The notes: a model not told the origin generated them from the sequence alone. A stretch of 64,000 nucleotides of DNA from Amaricoccus macauensis_A (GCF_049800915.1 NZ_JBNAFY010000004.1:62001-126000); one strand, 5' to 3'. Positions 51,739 through 61,620 are shown, counted from the first letter of the stretch. Made by a program: numbers and translations.

Positions 51739-54736
51739 GCAGACGGCTCCCTTCCTTGTCAAAGAATGCCGGCTCGACCACCTGCGCACGAATGGTCCGC
51801 ACCTTGTCGATCGGGAAGGCCAGCGTCTCGCCCATTCGTTCGCGACCTCGCTCGATCAGCGCCATCGCAATCGAATGACCGCAATTGTGAGAGAAGTAAC
51901 TCGATGTGACATGACCGATGGTCCGCATCGGCGGCACGAAGGGCCCCGAGCCTTCTACCGCATGCGCCCCGTCGGGGAGCACGTCGGCGCCGTTCTCGGT
52001 CAGAAGTCCCACGAGTTGGAGCCGGTCCGGCCTCACCAGGTCGCTGCGCTCCTGCGCTCGCTTGCCGATGAAATCGGCCTTCTTCTTAGAGATCGCCCAA
52101 CCGAGGCCCAGATCCTGCGGCGTGACGGTTCCATCGGTCTCGTCTCCGATCATGATGAAGCCCTTCTCGGCCCGCAGGATATGGAGCGCCTCGGTTCCGT
52201 ATGGCGCGGCCCCAAACGGTCGCCCGGCCTCCAGAAGCCGATCCCAGAGTTCGAGCCCACGTCGCGCTGGCACGGCAATCTCGTAGGAAAGTTCCCCGGA
52301 GAAGGAGATGCGATAGACGCGTGCGGGCATTCCCCCAATCGTGCCTGCCGCCCATGCCATGAAAGGCATTGCCTCTGCCGAAAGGTCGATATCGCCTCCG
52401 AGCGTTTCGAGCAGTGTGCGCGCCTGCGGACCGGCGACGGCCACCTGCGCCCAGGATTCGGTTACATTCGCCACGTAGACATTAAGGTCCCACCATTCGG
52501 TCTGCAGCCATTCCTCCATCCAGGCATGCACCCGATCGGAGTTGCCGGTGGTCGTATGGCAGAGGAAACTGTCTTCCGACAGTCGGACCACGACACCGTC
52601 ATCGAACAGGAAACCGTTCTCGGTGCACATCAGCCCGTAACGGCATTTGCCGACGGCCAGCGTCGACATCATGTTGGTGTAGAGCCGATCAAGCAGAACG
52701 CCCGAATCCGGACCCTTCACCAGAATCTTGCCAAGGGTAGAGGCGTCCAACAGCCCGACACTTGTGCGAACACCGAGCGTTTCACGGGCTACCGCACCTT
52801 CCACACTCTCGCCCGGAAGTGGAAAGCAATAGGGTCGCCGCCAGTCACCTACCGGCTCCCAATGCGCACCCGCCTTGTCATGACTTGCATCCATCGGAGT
52901 GCGGCGGACCGGCTTGAAGAGTGGTCCGCGCGCTTCGCCCACCAATGCTCCGAGCGTCACGGGCGTGTAGGGGGGACGGAACGTTGTGGTGCCGGTTGCT
53001 GGGATGGGTTGGGACAGCGCATCCGAAAGAATCGCCAGTCCGTTGATATTGGAAAGTTTTCCCTGATCCGTTGCCATGCCGAGCGTCGTGTAGCGCTTGG
53101 TATGCTCGACACTGCGATAGCCTTCGGATGCCGCGAGTTGCACATCGGAGACCTTCACATCGTTCTGATAGTCGAGGAACGCCTTGCCCTTGAGATGACT
53201 GTCCGCTCTTGCCGGCATGATCCAGACCGCCATGGGGCTGGCCTCGGCTACGTCCTCAGCCGTGGGTGCGAGATCCTCGCCGGGGGTCGAACCGATCTCC
53301 TCGGCCGCGCAATGCCCTGCCCGGTGAGCATTTTCCAGACAGGAGCCCAGCCCGAACACACCGGAGGCGGCCCCCGCCGGGATCACGAAACCAGCACCGT
53401 CCGCGCCTCGAGGGGGCCGGGCCCGGTCAGGCGCAAAATGCAAGGCCGCCTCGTCCCAGTTGAGCTTTCCACCGGAATGGGACCAGAGATGCACAACCGG
53501 TGACCAGCCCCCCGACATGGCAACCGCATCACAGGGAATGGTCTCCCCCGCGCCGCCCGAACCGTCCATCCGAGCGACAAGAACGCCATTGACCCGCCGA
53601 TTGCCCAGCACCTCGGCCACGGCCATGCCTTCCAGGATTTTCAGGCCACGATTGCGCGCCTCCTGCGGCAGCGCCCCGGTGGTTTCGCTCCGCGCATCGA
53701 TGATCGCGGGCACCGCAAGGCCGGCCGAATGCAGCGCAAGCGCCGTGCGATATGCATCGTCGGATGCTGTCACCACTACTGTCCGGTCGCCGGGGCTCGC
53801 TCCCCAAAGTTCGACAAAATCGCGCACCGCAGAGGCCAGCATCACACCCGGAATATCATTGCCCGCAAATGCAATGGGCCGCTCGATTGCGCCAGTCGCC
53901 ATCACGATGCGTTTTGCCCGAATGCGCCAAAGCCGCTCGGCAGGGCCCTCCTCACCCGACAGGGTTTCCGACGCCAGCATGTAGCCGTGATCCTCGGAGG
54001 CTGCGGCCATCAAGCCGAGCCGCATGGAGACATTGGGCATTGCCTTGAGCGCAGCCACTTCCCGATCAATCCAAGAGGCCGAGGGCATCCCTTCAATGGA
54101 ACCGCCATCAACAAGCGAGCGGCCACCCCAATGGCCGCCCTGCTCCATCACCAGTACGCGAACGCCAGTCCCAGCCGCTGCACGAGCCGCCGCGAGACCG
54201 GCAACGCCACCACCCACAATGACGACATCGGCGAAGGCATAGAAATATTCGTAGCGATCGCCATCGGCCTCTTGCGGGGGCGCACCCAGCCCCGCGGATT
54301 TCCGGATCACCGGCTCGAAGAGATGCTTCCAGGCGGCGCGTGGATGGATAAAGGTCTTGTAGTAAAAACCCGCAGGAAAGAGTTTCGATAGCTTCGCGTT
54401 GATCGCACCCACGTCGAACTCAAGGCTGGGCCAGTGGTTCTGGCTCTTCGCCTCCAGGCCCGCGACAAGCGGTGTCGTCGTCATTCGTGCGTTGGGAGTG
54501 AAACGTGCGCCCTCCCCGAGCCCTGCAAGCGCATTGGGCTCCTCAACCCCCGAAGCGACAATGCCCCGCGGCCGGTGATACTTGAAGGACCGCCCGACCA
54601 TTATCCGGTCGTTGGCGAGAAGCGCGGAGGCGAGCGTATCGCCGGCAAACCCCGATAGCGGCCTGCCGTTCCAAGTAAACGAGACCGGCCGGTTCCTGTC
54701 GATCAGGCGGCCGCCATTCGCCAGACGTCCGCTCAT
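51731..54736 (-). CDS. soxA: Sarcosine oxidase alpha subunit
   Basis: The 1001-residue protein has an N-terminal 2Fe-2S-like/ubiquitin fold region (SFTWNGRPLSGFAGDTLASALL, without an iron cluster in this family), an NAD-binding domain (VVIVGGGVAGLAAARAAAG) and C-terminal glycine-cleavage T-like folate domains (SGPFVPPMRTIGHVTSSYF). The tetrameric enzyme oxidises sarcosine to glycine and transfers the methyl carbon to tetrahydrofolate in the alpha subunit. It overlaps soxD (ATGA) and soxG (eight bases). Confidence 0.95.
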   Translation of the reverse strand: MSGRLANGGRLIDRNRPVSFTWNGRPLSGFAGDTLASALLANDRIMVGRSFKYHRPRGIVASGVEEPNALAGLGEGARFTPNARMTTTPLVAGLEAKSQNHWPSLEFDVGAINAKLSKLFPAGFYYKTFIHPRAAWKHLFEPVIRKSAGLGAPPQEADGDRYEYFYAFADVVIVGGGVAGLAAARAAAGTGVRVLVMEQGGHWGGRSLVDGGSIEGMPSASWIDREVAALKAMPNVSMRLGLMAAASEDHGYMLASETLSGEEGPAERLWRIRAKRIVMATGAIERPIAFAGNDIPGVMLASAVRDFVELWGASPGDRTVVVTASDDAYRTALALHSAGLAVPAIIDARSETTGALPQEARNRGLKILEGMAVAEVLGNRRVNGVLVARMDGSGGAGETIPCDAVAMSGGWSPVVHLWSHSGGKLNWDEAALHFAPDRARPPRGADGAGFVIPAGAASGVFGLGSCLENAHRAGHCAAEEIGSTPGEDLAPTAEDVAEASPMAVWIMPARADSHLKGKAFLDYQNDVKVSDVQLAASEGYRSVEHTKRYTTLGMATDQGKLSNINGLAILSDALSQPIPATGTTTFRPPYTPVTLGALVGEARGPLFKPVRRTPMDASHDKAGAHWEPVGDWRRPYCFPLPGESVEGAVARETLGVRTSVGLLDASTLGKILVKGPDSGVLLDRLYTNMMSTLAVGKCRYGLMCTENGFLFDDGVVVRLSEDSFLCHTTTGNSDRVHAWMEEWLQTEWWDLNVYVANVTESWAQVAVAGPQARTLLETLGGDIDLSAEAMPFMAWAAGTIGGMPARVYRISFSGELSYEIAVPARRGLELWDRLLEAGRPFGAAPYGTEALHILRAEKGFIMIGDETDGTVTPQDLGLGWAISKKKADFIGKRAQERSDLVRPDRLQLVGLLTENGADVLPDGAHAVEGSGPFVPPMRTIGHVTSSYFSHNCGHSIAMALIERGRERMGETLAFPIDKVRTIRAQVVEPAFFDKEGSRLHG

Positions 54737-55044
54737 GCGCGTAATCCCTTCTCGGAAACGCGTGCAAGAATGTCTGCTGGCGGTTCGGCGAGCTGGGCGG
54801 AATAACTGCCGAACACTTCAAGGGTCGCGGTGCAACGTGCCACGTGGAACCACTTTCCGCAGCCATAGACATGACGCCAGCGCTCGAAATGCACGCCTCG
54901 TGGGTTCCTGCGCTCAAACAGGTAGCCCGTGAATTCATCATCTGATGAACCCGGACCAAAACGCTTGAGATGCGCTTCTCCTCCGGGGTGAAATTCGGTC
55001 TCCTCGGCGCGTACGCCGCAATAGGGACAGGTCAGTTCGAGCAC
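54733..55044 (-). CDS. soxD: Sarcosine oxidase delta subunit
   Basis: The 103-residue protein reads (V/M)LELTCPYCGVRAEETEF with CPYCG, followed by EFTGYLFERRNPRG, HVYGCGKWFHVARCTATLEV; the cysteines and histidine bind the structural zinc of SoxD. The start is GTG 55044, since no ATG precedes the conserved LTCPYCG, and AGGTGGG lies just upstream. It is now the first gene of the minus-strand soxDAG unit; soxB, which normally precedes it, is on the plus strand at 58712. Confidence 0.9.
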   Translation of the reverse strand: MLELTCPYCGVRAEETEFHPGGEAHLKRFGPGSSDDEFTGYLFERRNPRGVHFERWRHVYGCGKWFHVARCTATLEVFGSYSAQLAEPPADILARVSEKGLRA

Positions 55045-55147
55045 GGGACCCACCTTTGGACAAGCAACAGGGATTGAAGGAATGCCGGCCTCGCCTCCGG
55101 CTGGCAAGTTTCGCCACCCGCTACTACGCAAGCAAACCCCGGCGCAG

Positions 55148-55459
55148 CTAGAGGACGACGAACCAGGCGAAGATCGTGCCGATTACCGGAAGCGCCAGCG
55201 GCAATGTGCGCGCGATCAGAACCTCGTCGTCTGCCTCCAGGCAGTTCATGTCGAGCCCGAGCACGCGCTGGCGACGCCGGATCAGCCCTTCGAAAACGCG
55301 ACTGACAAGCGGACCGGTTGTCGTGAGCACCGCCAGAACCGCGAGGTGCACGCTCATGGTGTCGAGGGCAATACAGTAGCCCATGAGCCCGAGCACGACG
55401 GCAAGCATACCGAGACAATGAAGCCAGATGAGGCGCTTCATCTGAGATCGTATGCGCAT
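55148..55459 (-). CDS. Small membrane protein of unknown function
   Basis: The 103-residue protein starts MRIRSQMKRLIWLHCLG, after AGGGAAGG, and has three hydrophobic segments (LIWLHCLGMLAVVLGLMGY, MSVHLAVLAVLTTTGPLV and ARTLPLALPVIGTIFAWFVV) with a charged loop (RRRQRVLGLDMNCLEADDE). No family is recognised with confidence. It lies within the segment that separates soxB from soxD. Longer upstream starts are not supported. Confidence 0.65.
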   Translation of the reverse strand: MRIRSQMKRLIWLHCLGMLAVVLGLMGYCIALDTMSVHLAVLAVLTTTGPLVSRVFEGLIRRRQRVLGLDMNCLEADDEVLIARTLPLALPVIGTIFAWFVVL

Positions 55460-55725
55460 CGAGGCCAACCTTCCCTGCTGATCTAACAGACAGTTCGGGC
55501 GTATATACCATGTCGTTACGGACGAACGCGCGGAAAATCCAAGCACGGCGACGTGCGGGACCGGCCGGAAAACGGAGTGAAAGATTGGCAAGCATAGGAA
55601 GCCCCGGCAGAAGGCAAGTATGCCCTTCAAATCGCACAGCGTTGCGGAGCGGAAACGACCAGACCCGTCATTCCATATCTCGACTGCGACGCGAGGGGGA
55701 ATTCGGAGCCATGGCGGCTTGCAGC

Positions 55726-55759
55726 CGTGGGTCCGAAAGCGCATGCCCCCGGACCCACG
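55726..55759 (-). terminator. Hairpin downstream of the MscS-type gene
   Basis: CGTGGGTCCG and CGGACCCACG form a perfect 10-bp stem with a 14-base loop, seven bases after the minus-strand stop at 55766. There is no T tract. The remaining 55460-55725 shows no gene. Confidence 0.5.
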
Positions 55760-55765
55760 CAGAGG

Positions 55766-57241
55766 TCAGGACGTTTCTGTATCGTCCGAGGAGTAACCGT
55801 CATCGCCGGTTGCGTAGTCCGGGGCACCGGCTGGCCGGCCGGTGCCTGAAGTGCCGGACCCCGCCTGCGCGATCGGCAGTGGTGCCGCGGCATTGTCCAT
55901 ATGAACGTGCATGTCGGTCTGCGGATAGGGAATCGAGATGCCGTTTTTGTCGAAGGCTTCCTTAACCTGCCGGGTGAGATCCCAATAGACAGTCCAGTAG
56001 TCGGCGCTGTTCACCCAAGGCCGACAGACGAAGTCAACCGAACTCGCGCCAAGCTCATTGACCCGGATCACCGGCGCGGGGTCTGCGAGGGTCATCGGAT
56101 GCGCCTGAACGACCTCCTCGAGAACCCGCTGCGCATCCTCAATGGAATCGTCGTAGCCGATGCCAAAGACCAGGTCCACGCGGCGTGTCGGGCTTGCCGT
56201 GACGTTGGTAATCACGTTGCCCCAAACAGAAGAGTTCGGCACCACGATCACCTGGTTGTCGGGGGTGGTCACGGTCGTTGATACGATGGAGACCGATTTC
56301 ACCGTACCGCCGACACCGCCGATATCAACATAGTCACCTTCATCGAAGGGGCGGTTGATCATGATCATCAGGCCGGCCGCAAGGTTGCCGAGCGTGTCCT
56401 GCATGGCAAAGGCGATGATGAAGGAAGCACCACCGATCAAGGCAAATACAGGCGTGATGTCGATACCGAGGCTCGAAAGCACCACCATCAGTCCGATCGC
56501 CATGGTGATCCAGTAGATCAGCGTGACGATGAAGGCCTGCAACAGTTTGGAGAGATTTGGCACCTGCCCGATCCAGCGTCGTGCGATCCGCCGCACGGTG
56601 CCCGCAACAAGCGCAAGAACAAAGAGTGCGCCCAAAATGATTCCGACTTGGATCACCAGATGCAGACCGCCGTCCCGATCCAGCGCCCAGGCAAGCGCAC
56701 GGCGAGCCAGTGTCTCGACATCTTGGGTTCGCTGTTCTTCGACCAGGATCGAGCGCCGATAGGTTCGGAAGGTCTCGATTTCGGCCGGATCTCCGCCCTT
56801 CTTTTCCCACTGATCAAGTACGGCTTCATATTTGGCAAAGATCAAGCCGCGGGTTTCTGTCAGGGCATCAAGCTCGTCGGCATTCGCGTCCTGATCCGAG
56901 GAAATCGCTTCTACCTTCGCCTCCACAAGCGTCTCGGTCTGGTCTCGGGCAAAACCTTGCCATTCGCCGGCCAGAGCCGCCAGATCGTCAACAGTCAGAG
57001 GTTGGAGCAACAGGTTGAACGCCTCCATATCCGTTTCCGGATCAGTCAGACGCACATCGAAACTTGGTCCATCCTCTTCAGGCGCAGGTTCCGAGTCGGC
57101 AGTGGTCTCGCCGCTGTCGGTAGGCGCCTCGGTGGAGGCGGGATCCTCCTCTTGCGCCAGAGCCGGAACAATCGTCCAACTACAAGCCAGAACGAGAAAT
57201 AGGATTGTGAGTAAATGCCTTGCGAAGGCGACTAATTTCAT
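55766..57241 (-). CDS. Mechanosensitive ion channel, MscS family, with periplasmic N domain
   Basis: The 491-residue protein has a signal peptide (ending VPALAQEED), an acidic Ser/Thr/Glu-rich stretch, a helical periplasmic domain (about 70-210) and then MscS helices: RIARRWIGQVPNLSKLLQAFIV, the pore-lining region IIAFAMQDTLGNLAAGLMIM, and the beta domain VDIGGVGGTVKSVSIVSTTV. It opens under membrane tension and releases solutes in osmotic downshock. ATG 57241 follows GGGGGAATGCGG; ATG 57307 is in frame without family features. Confidence 0.92.
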   Translation of the reverse strand: MKLVAFARHLLTILFLVLACSWTIVPALAQEEDPASTEAPTDSGETTADSEPAPEEDGPSFDVRLTDPETDMEAFNLLLQPLTVDDLAALAGEWQGFARDQTETLVEAKVEAISSDQDANADELDALTETRGLIFAKYEAVLDQWEKKGGDPAEIETFRTYRRSILVEEQRTQDVETLARRALAWALDRDGGLHLVIQVGIILGALFVLALVAGTVRRIARRWIGQVPNLSKLLQAFIVTLIYWITMAIGLMVVLSSLGIDITPVFALIGGASFIIAFAMQDTLGNLAAGLMIMINRPFDEGDYVDIGGVGGTVKSVSIVSTTVTTPDNQVIVVPNSSVWGNVITNVTASPTRRVDLVFGIGYDDSIEDAQRVLEEVVQAHPMTLADPAPVIRVNELGASSVDFVCRPWVNSADYWTVYWDLTRQVKEAFDKNGISIPYPQTDMHVHMDNAAAPLPIAQAGSGTSGTGRPAGAPDYATGDDGYSSDDTETS

Positions 57242-57375
57242 TCCGCATTCCCCCTGCGGTAGATTGACTGGGAAGGCGCCCTTAGCAATTGCCCCTTTCA
57301 ACTTCAACCCAACGAGCGAGGAAACATTGGAAATGCAGAGTATTACGCCGCCGGCAAAATTGCGACACGGCTAGG

Positions 57376-58557
57376 TCATTCCAGGTAACGAGCCGCCGCG
57401 GCACCTACCCAACGTCCAGTGGCGAGGCAGGCAGTTAGCAGGTAGCCCCCCGTCGGGGCGTCCCAATCGAGCATCTCGCCGGCGCAGAAGACACCGGGCA
57501 ACGCGCGAAGCATCAGATCGTCATCCAATGAAGCACGGGCGACGCCTCCCGCGGTTGAAATGGCCTCGGCGATGGGATGTGGGCCAGTGATCGGCAGTGG
57601 AAGCGCCTTGAGGGCCCTGGCCATTTCCTGGGGCGATGCAAGAGCCTCAGGCGCGCACTCCCTGACAAGCGCGATCTTGACCGCGGAAAGGCTGAGCACC
57701 CGGCGCAGATGATTGGAAATCGAGAGTTTGCCACGCGGCCTGGCAAGCCGCGCCTCCACATCGTCGCGCGTCCGATCGGGAACCAGATCGAGCGCAAGCC
57801 CTGCACCTTCGCGCAAATGGTGGGAGACCGCATAGATCCCGCCTCCTTCCACCCCGCGCGAGGAGATCACGAATTCACCCTGAATGCGCTGCCCCCCGGC
57901 CAAAAGCACAACAGGCTTAACGGCTGCACCAAAATGCCGCGCCATGTGATCTGACCATTCCACGGCGAAACCGACATTGGAGGGCTTGAAGGGCATGGTC
58001 CGGACACCGGACTGCACCAGGATGTCCTGCCAGGCGCCATCCGAGCCGAGTCGCGGCCAGGATGCTCCGCCGAGAGACAGAACGGCCACCCTTGGGCGGA
58101 CCTCGCACCGTCCGTCAGGCGTCTCGAAAGCGAACACGCCTCCGGATAGCCTCACCCAACGCCAGTTGGTGCGAACCGAAAGCCCCCGTTGATTGAGGCG
58201 CGCAAGCCAGGCGCGCAGGAGAGGAGAGGCTTTCATTGCCTTTGGAAAGACACGGCCGGAGGAGCCAGCGAACGTGTCTGCTCCGAGTTCATCGGCCCAG
58301 GCGCGCACGTCCTGTGGCCCGAAGGCACGAATCATTGGCGCAAGCCAGTCGGCGCCGTCGGTATAGCGCGTGATGAATGTAGACGAATTTTCATCCTTGG
58401 TCAGATTGAGGCCTGACTTTCCCGCCATAAGGAATTTGCGCCCGACCGATGGCTTGGCGTCCATCAAGGTTACATTGTGCCCTGCGTCGGTCAGCGCCTC
58501 AGCCGCCATGAGGCCGGCCGGGCCACCTCCAATAACAAGGGCGGGGACATCTTCCAT
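57376..58557 (-). CDS. NAD(P)/FAD-dependent oxidoreductase, HI0933/BaiN family
   Basis: The 393-residue flavoprotein starts MEDVPALVIGGGPAGLMAAEAL (FAD motif GxGxxG) and has the HI0933 hallmarks VGRKFLMAGKSGLNLTKDE, AGSSGRVFPKAMKASPLLRAWL, STAGGVA and the C-terminal FAD motif AGEMLDWDAPTGGYLLTAC. Relatives include BaiN, a bile-acid dehydrogenase in clostridia, but most have unknown substrates. ATG 58557 is chosen by homology; the frame extended to 58713 crosses the soxB upstream region. It is divergent from soxB. Confidence 0.9.
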   Translation of the reverse strand: MEDVPALVIGGGPAGLMAAEALTDAGHNVTLMDAKPSVGRKFLMAGKSGLNLTKDENSSTFITRYTDGADWLAPMIRAFGPQDVRAWADELGADTFAGSSGRVFPKAMKASPLLRAWLARLNQRGLSVRTNWRWVRLSGGVFAFETPDGRCEVRPRVAVLSLGGASWPRLGSDGAWQDILVQSGVRTMPFKPSNVGFAVEWSDHMARHFGAAVKPVVLLAGGQRIQGEFVISSRGVEGGGIYAVSHHLREGAGLALDLVPDRTRDDVEARLARPRGKLSISNHLRRVLSLSAVKIALVRECAPEALASPQEMARALKALPLPITGPHPIAEAISTAGGVARASLDDDLMLRALPGVFCAGEMLDWDAPTGGYLLTACLATGRWVGAAAARYLE

Positions 58558-58711
58558 GGGTCGCTCATGGCCGAAGCTTCTCCGCGACGCAAGGAGCATG
58601 GCAGGAATGTCGGGAACCGACCCACAAGCGGCGCTCGCGGTGTTGGCGACAATGCGCGGCTTTGTCATTAGGGAGAGCATCACCTTTCGAGTTCCGGGAG
58701 CCCATCCGCCC

Positions 58712-59959
58712 ATGCGTCGCTATTCCGCCTTTGCCATCGCTCGCGAAGCTCTGCGCCACCATTCCGGATGGGGAGAGGCCTGGGGCTCGCCTGAGCCGAA
58801 GCCGGGCTATGACGTGGTCATCGTTGGCGCTGGTGGCCATGGTCTTGCCACGGCCTACTACCTGGCGAAGAACCATGGCGTGAAGAACGTGGCGGTGCTT
58901 GAAAAGGGCTGGCTCGGCGGCGGCAATACGGGCCGCAATACCACGATCATCCGCTCGAACTACCTCCGCCCGCCATCGACGGCCATCTTCGAGAAGGCCC
59001 GCTCGCTCTATGAAACCCTGAGCCAGGACCTCAACTTCAACATCATGTTCTCGCCGCGCGGCGTGCTGATGCTTGGCCAGACCGAACACGAGATGCGGGC
59101 CTGGAAGCGCACATGGCATGCCAACCGGTTGGCCGGTATCGAAACCGAGATGGTGAGCCCGGAGCGGATCAAGGAAATCGTTCCCATCATCAATCTCCAC
59201 GGCCCGCGCTACCCCGTGCTGGGAGGGCTCTGGCAGGAACGCGCAGGCACCGCGCGCCATGATGCAGTCGCCTGGGGATATGCTCGTGCGGCCTCCGACA
59301 TGGGCGTGCACATCATCCAGAACTGCGAGGTGACGGGCGTAGACCGTGATGCCAATGGCGTCACGGGCGTACAGACCACGAAGGGCCCGATCTACTGCAA
59401 GAAGCTCTGCATCGTTGTTGCAGGCTCCTCGGGCGTGCTCGCGGACATGGCGGGCTTCCGCCTGCCCATCGAGAGCGTCGCGCTTCAGGCGCTCGTATCT
59501 GAACCGGTCAAGCCGATGATCGACTGCGTCATCATGGCCAACACCGTGCACGGCTACATCAGCCAGTCCGACAAGGGCGAATTGGTGATTGGCGGCGGCG
59601 CGGACGGGTTCAACAACTATACCCAACGCGGCAGTTTCCAGCACATCGAGGAAACCTTGCGCGCTCTTGTCGAGATGTTCCCGCCCATCTCTCGAATGAA
59701 GATGCTGCGCAAATGGGGCGGCATCGTCGACATGACCGGTGACCGCTCGCCCATCATCGGCAAGACACCGGTGCCGGGAATATTCATCAACTGCGGCTGG
59801 GGCACGGGCGGGTTCAAGGCCATTCCGGGCTCGGGCTGGGCGACAGCCGAGATGCTGGCCAAGGGCGAGCCGGGCGACCTTGCCGCGCCCTTCTCGCTCG
59901 ACCGGTTCCGTGAAGGTCGCATGATCGACGAGAGCGTGGCTGCCGCTGTAGCGCATTAG
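58712..59959 (+). CDS. soxB: Sarcosine oxidase beta subunit
   Basis: The 415-residue flavoprotein starts MRRYSAFAIAREALRHHSGW, specific to SoxB, then DVVIVGAGGHGLATAYYLA (FAD) and GGGNTGRNTTIIRSNYLRPP, and ends with the DMTGDRSPIIGKTP and CGWGTGGFKAIPGSG motifs. SoxB binds FAD and covalent FMN and oxidises sarcosine. GGGAG lies 12 bases before the ATG. It is alone on the plus strand, 3.7 kb from soxD, and is followed 83 bases later by a peptide-type transporter operon. Confidence 0.95.
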   Translation: MRRYSAFAIAREALRHHSGWGEAWGSPEPKPGYDVVIVGAGGHGLATAYYLAKNHGVKNVAVLEKGWLGGGNTGRNTTIIRSNYLRPPSTAIFEKARSLYETLSQDLNFNIMFSPRGVLMLGQTEHEMRAWKRTWHANRLAGIETEMVSPERIKEIVPIINLHGPRYPVLGGLWQERAGTARHDAVAWGYARAASDMGVHIIQNCEVTGVDRDANGVTGVQTTKGPIYCKKLCIVVAGSSGVLADMAGFRLPIESVALQALVSEPVKPMIDCVIMANTVHGYISQSDKGELVIGGGADGFNNYTQRGSFQHIEETLRALVEMFPPISRMKMLRKWGGIVDMTGDRSPIIGKTPVPGIFINCGWGTGGFKAIPGSGWATAEMLAKGEPGDLAAPFSLDRFREGRMIDESVAAAVAH

Positions 59960-60042
59960 AGTTCACGTCGGATCGGTTGGCCGCAAGCCTTGCACTTTGA
60001 TCTCAGCGTGACAAACTCGGTGCCGCCACAACGGAGGCTTCC

Positions 60043-61620
60043 ATGCTGCATTGTCGCGCCACCCGGCGCATGACCCTTTCACTCATTGCCATTGCGTCCA
60101 CACTTGCCCTTGCTGCCCCCTTGGCAGTCGCTCAGACACCACCGGGCGTGCTTGCGGTCGGGCAGGTCGCCGAACCGAAATCGCTCGACCCCCACGCGGT
60201 AACCGCCGCAAACGACTTCCGCATCGTCATGAACATCTATGACGGGCTGGTGAGATACGCAGACGGCACACTCGAGGTCGAACCCGCGCTCGCCGAAAGC
60301 TGGGAAGTGAGCGAGGACGGGCTGACATATACGTTCAAGCTGCGTGAAGGCATCAGCTTCCATGATGGCACACCGTTCAACGCCGAAGCCGTGGTCTTCA
60401 ACTTTGACCGCATGCTCGACGAGGAGCACCCTTATTACGACACCGGACCGTTTCCCCTGTCCTTCTTCTTCTCTTCCGTGGCGGATGTAGAAGCAGTAGA
60501 CGAGACAACCGTCACCTTCACACTCAGCGAGCCCTATGCGCCGTTCCTCTCTAATCTCGCCTATGCGACCGGCCTAATCGTCTCGCCTTCGGCTGTCGAA
60601 GAGCACGGACAGGATTTTGGCCGAAACCCGGCCGGGACTGGCCCCTACAAGTTCGAGGAGTGGCAGTCGAACTCTCGCGTTGTAGTGACTCGCAACGAGA
60701 ATTACTGGGACGGTACACCCGGTCTGGAGGCTGTCGTCTTCCGCCCGCTTACGGACGCCAACACCCGGGTATCGGAAATGCTCGCTGGCGGGATTGACCT
60801 GATGGTCGAGATCCCCCCCGACAATGTGCCGACCTTTGACGGCAACGGCTTTCAGCTCCACGAGCAGTCCGGCCCGCACCTCTGGTTCCTGATTCTGAAC
60901 ACCAAGGAAGGCCCAATGGCGGACAAGCGTGTCCGTCAGGCCGTCAATTACGCCATCGACAAGCAAAGCCTCGTCGAAAACGTTCTTCAGGGAACGGCCG
61001 AGGTTGCGGCCGGACCAACGCCGCCCGCCTTTGCCTGGGCCTACAACGAGTCGCTTCAGCCCTACCCCCACGACCCCGAACGGGCCCGCGCACTGATCGC
61101 AGAAGCAGGCGCGGAGGGCGCAGAGATCACCTTCTTCGTCACTGAGGGCGGCTCCGGTATGCTTGATCCCATTCCCATGGGAACGGCAATTCAGGCGGAT
61201 CTCGCCGAAGTGGGGCTAGATGTGAAGATCGAGACCTACGAGTGGAACACCTTCCTCGCCGAGGTAAATCCGGGACTGGAGGGCAAGGCGGATATGGCCG
61301 AGATGGCCTGGATGACCAACGACCCCGATACCCTGCCCTATCTCGCGCTTCGTACCGAGGCTTGGCCGGATGCAGGCGGGTTCAATTCGGGCTACTACTC
61401 CAACCCCATCGTGGATGAGATCCTCGAGAAGGCCAGGCTTTCGACCAGCCAGGAGGAACGCGCGAGCCTCTACAAGGAAATGCAGGCGATCGTGCAGGAT
61501 GATGCACCTTGGGCCTTTGTTGCCAACTGGAAGCAGAACGCTGCCACGACAGACATGGTAGAGGGCTTCAAACTCCAGCCCTCCTTCTTTCTGCTCCTGA
61601 AGGATGTGACCAAGGGCTAG
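60043..61620 (+). CDS. Peptide-type ABC transporter substrate-binding protein (family 5)
   Basis: The 525-residue protein has a signal peptide (ending APLAVAQTP) and family-5 motifs: VAEPKSLDPHAVTAANDFRIV, LAESWEVSEDGLTYTFKLREGI, NPAGTGPYKFEEW and VRQAVNYAIDKQSLV. GGAGG lies five bases before ATG 60043; ATG 60070 is possible. It heads an operon with the YjbR, permease and permease-ATPase fusion genes. The position after soxB suggests a substrate linked to methylated amines or dipeptides, which is inference only. Confidence 0.93.
   Translation: MLHCRATRRMTLSLIAIASTLALAAPLAVAQTPPGVLAVGQVAEPKSLDPHAVTAANDFRIVMNIYDGLVRYADGTLEVEPALAESWEVSEDGLTYTFKLREGISFHDGTPFNAEAVVFNFDRMLDEEHPYYDTGPFPLSFFFSSVADVEAVDETTVTFTLSEPYAPFLSNLAYATGLIVSPSAVEEHGQDFGRNPAGTGPYKFEEWQSNSRVVVTRNENYWDGTPGLEAVVFRPLTDANTRVSEMLAGGIDLMVEIPPDNVPTFDGNGFQLHEQSGPHLWFLILNTKEGPMADKRVRQAVNYAIDKQSLVENVLQGTAEVAAGPTPPAFAWAYNESLQPYPHDPERARALIAEAGAEGAEITFFVTEGGSGMLDPIPMGTAIQADLAEVGLDVKIETYEWNTFLAEVNPGLEGKADMAEMAWMTNDPDTLPYLALRTEAWPDAGGFNSGYYSNPIVDEILEKARLSTSQEERASLYKEMQAIVQDDAPWAFVANWKQNAATTDMVEGFKLQPSFFLLLKDVTKG

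Noticed and set aside
51677..53503. 608-codon plus-strand frame opposite soxA and soxG
   Set aside because: Antisense shadow with histidine/arginine-rich composition and no domain.
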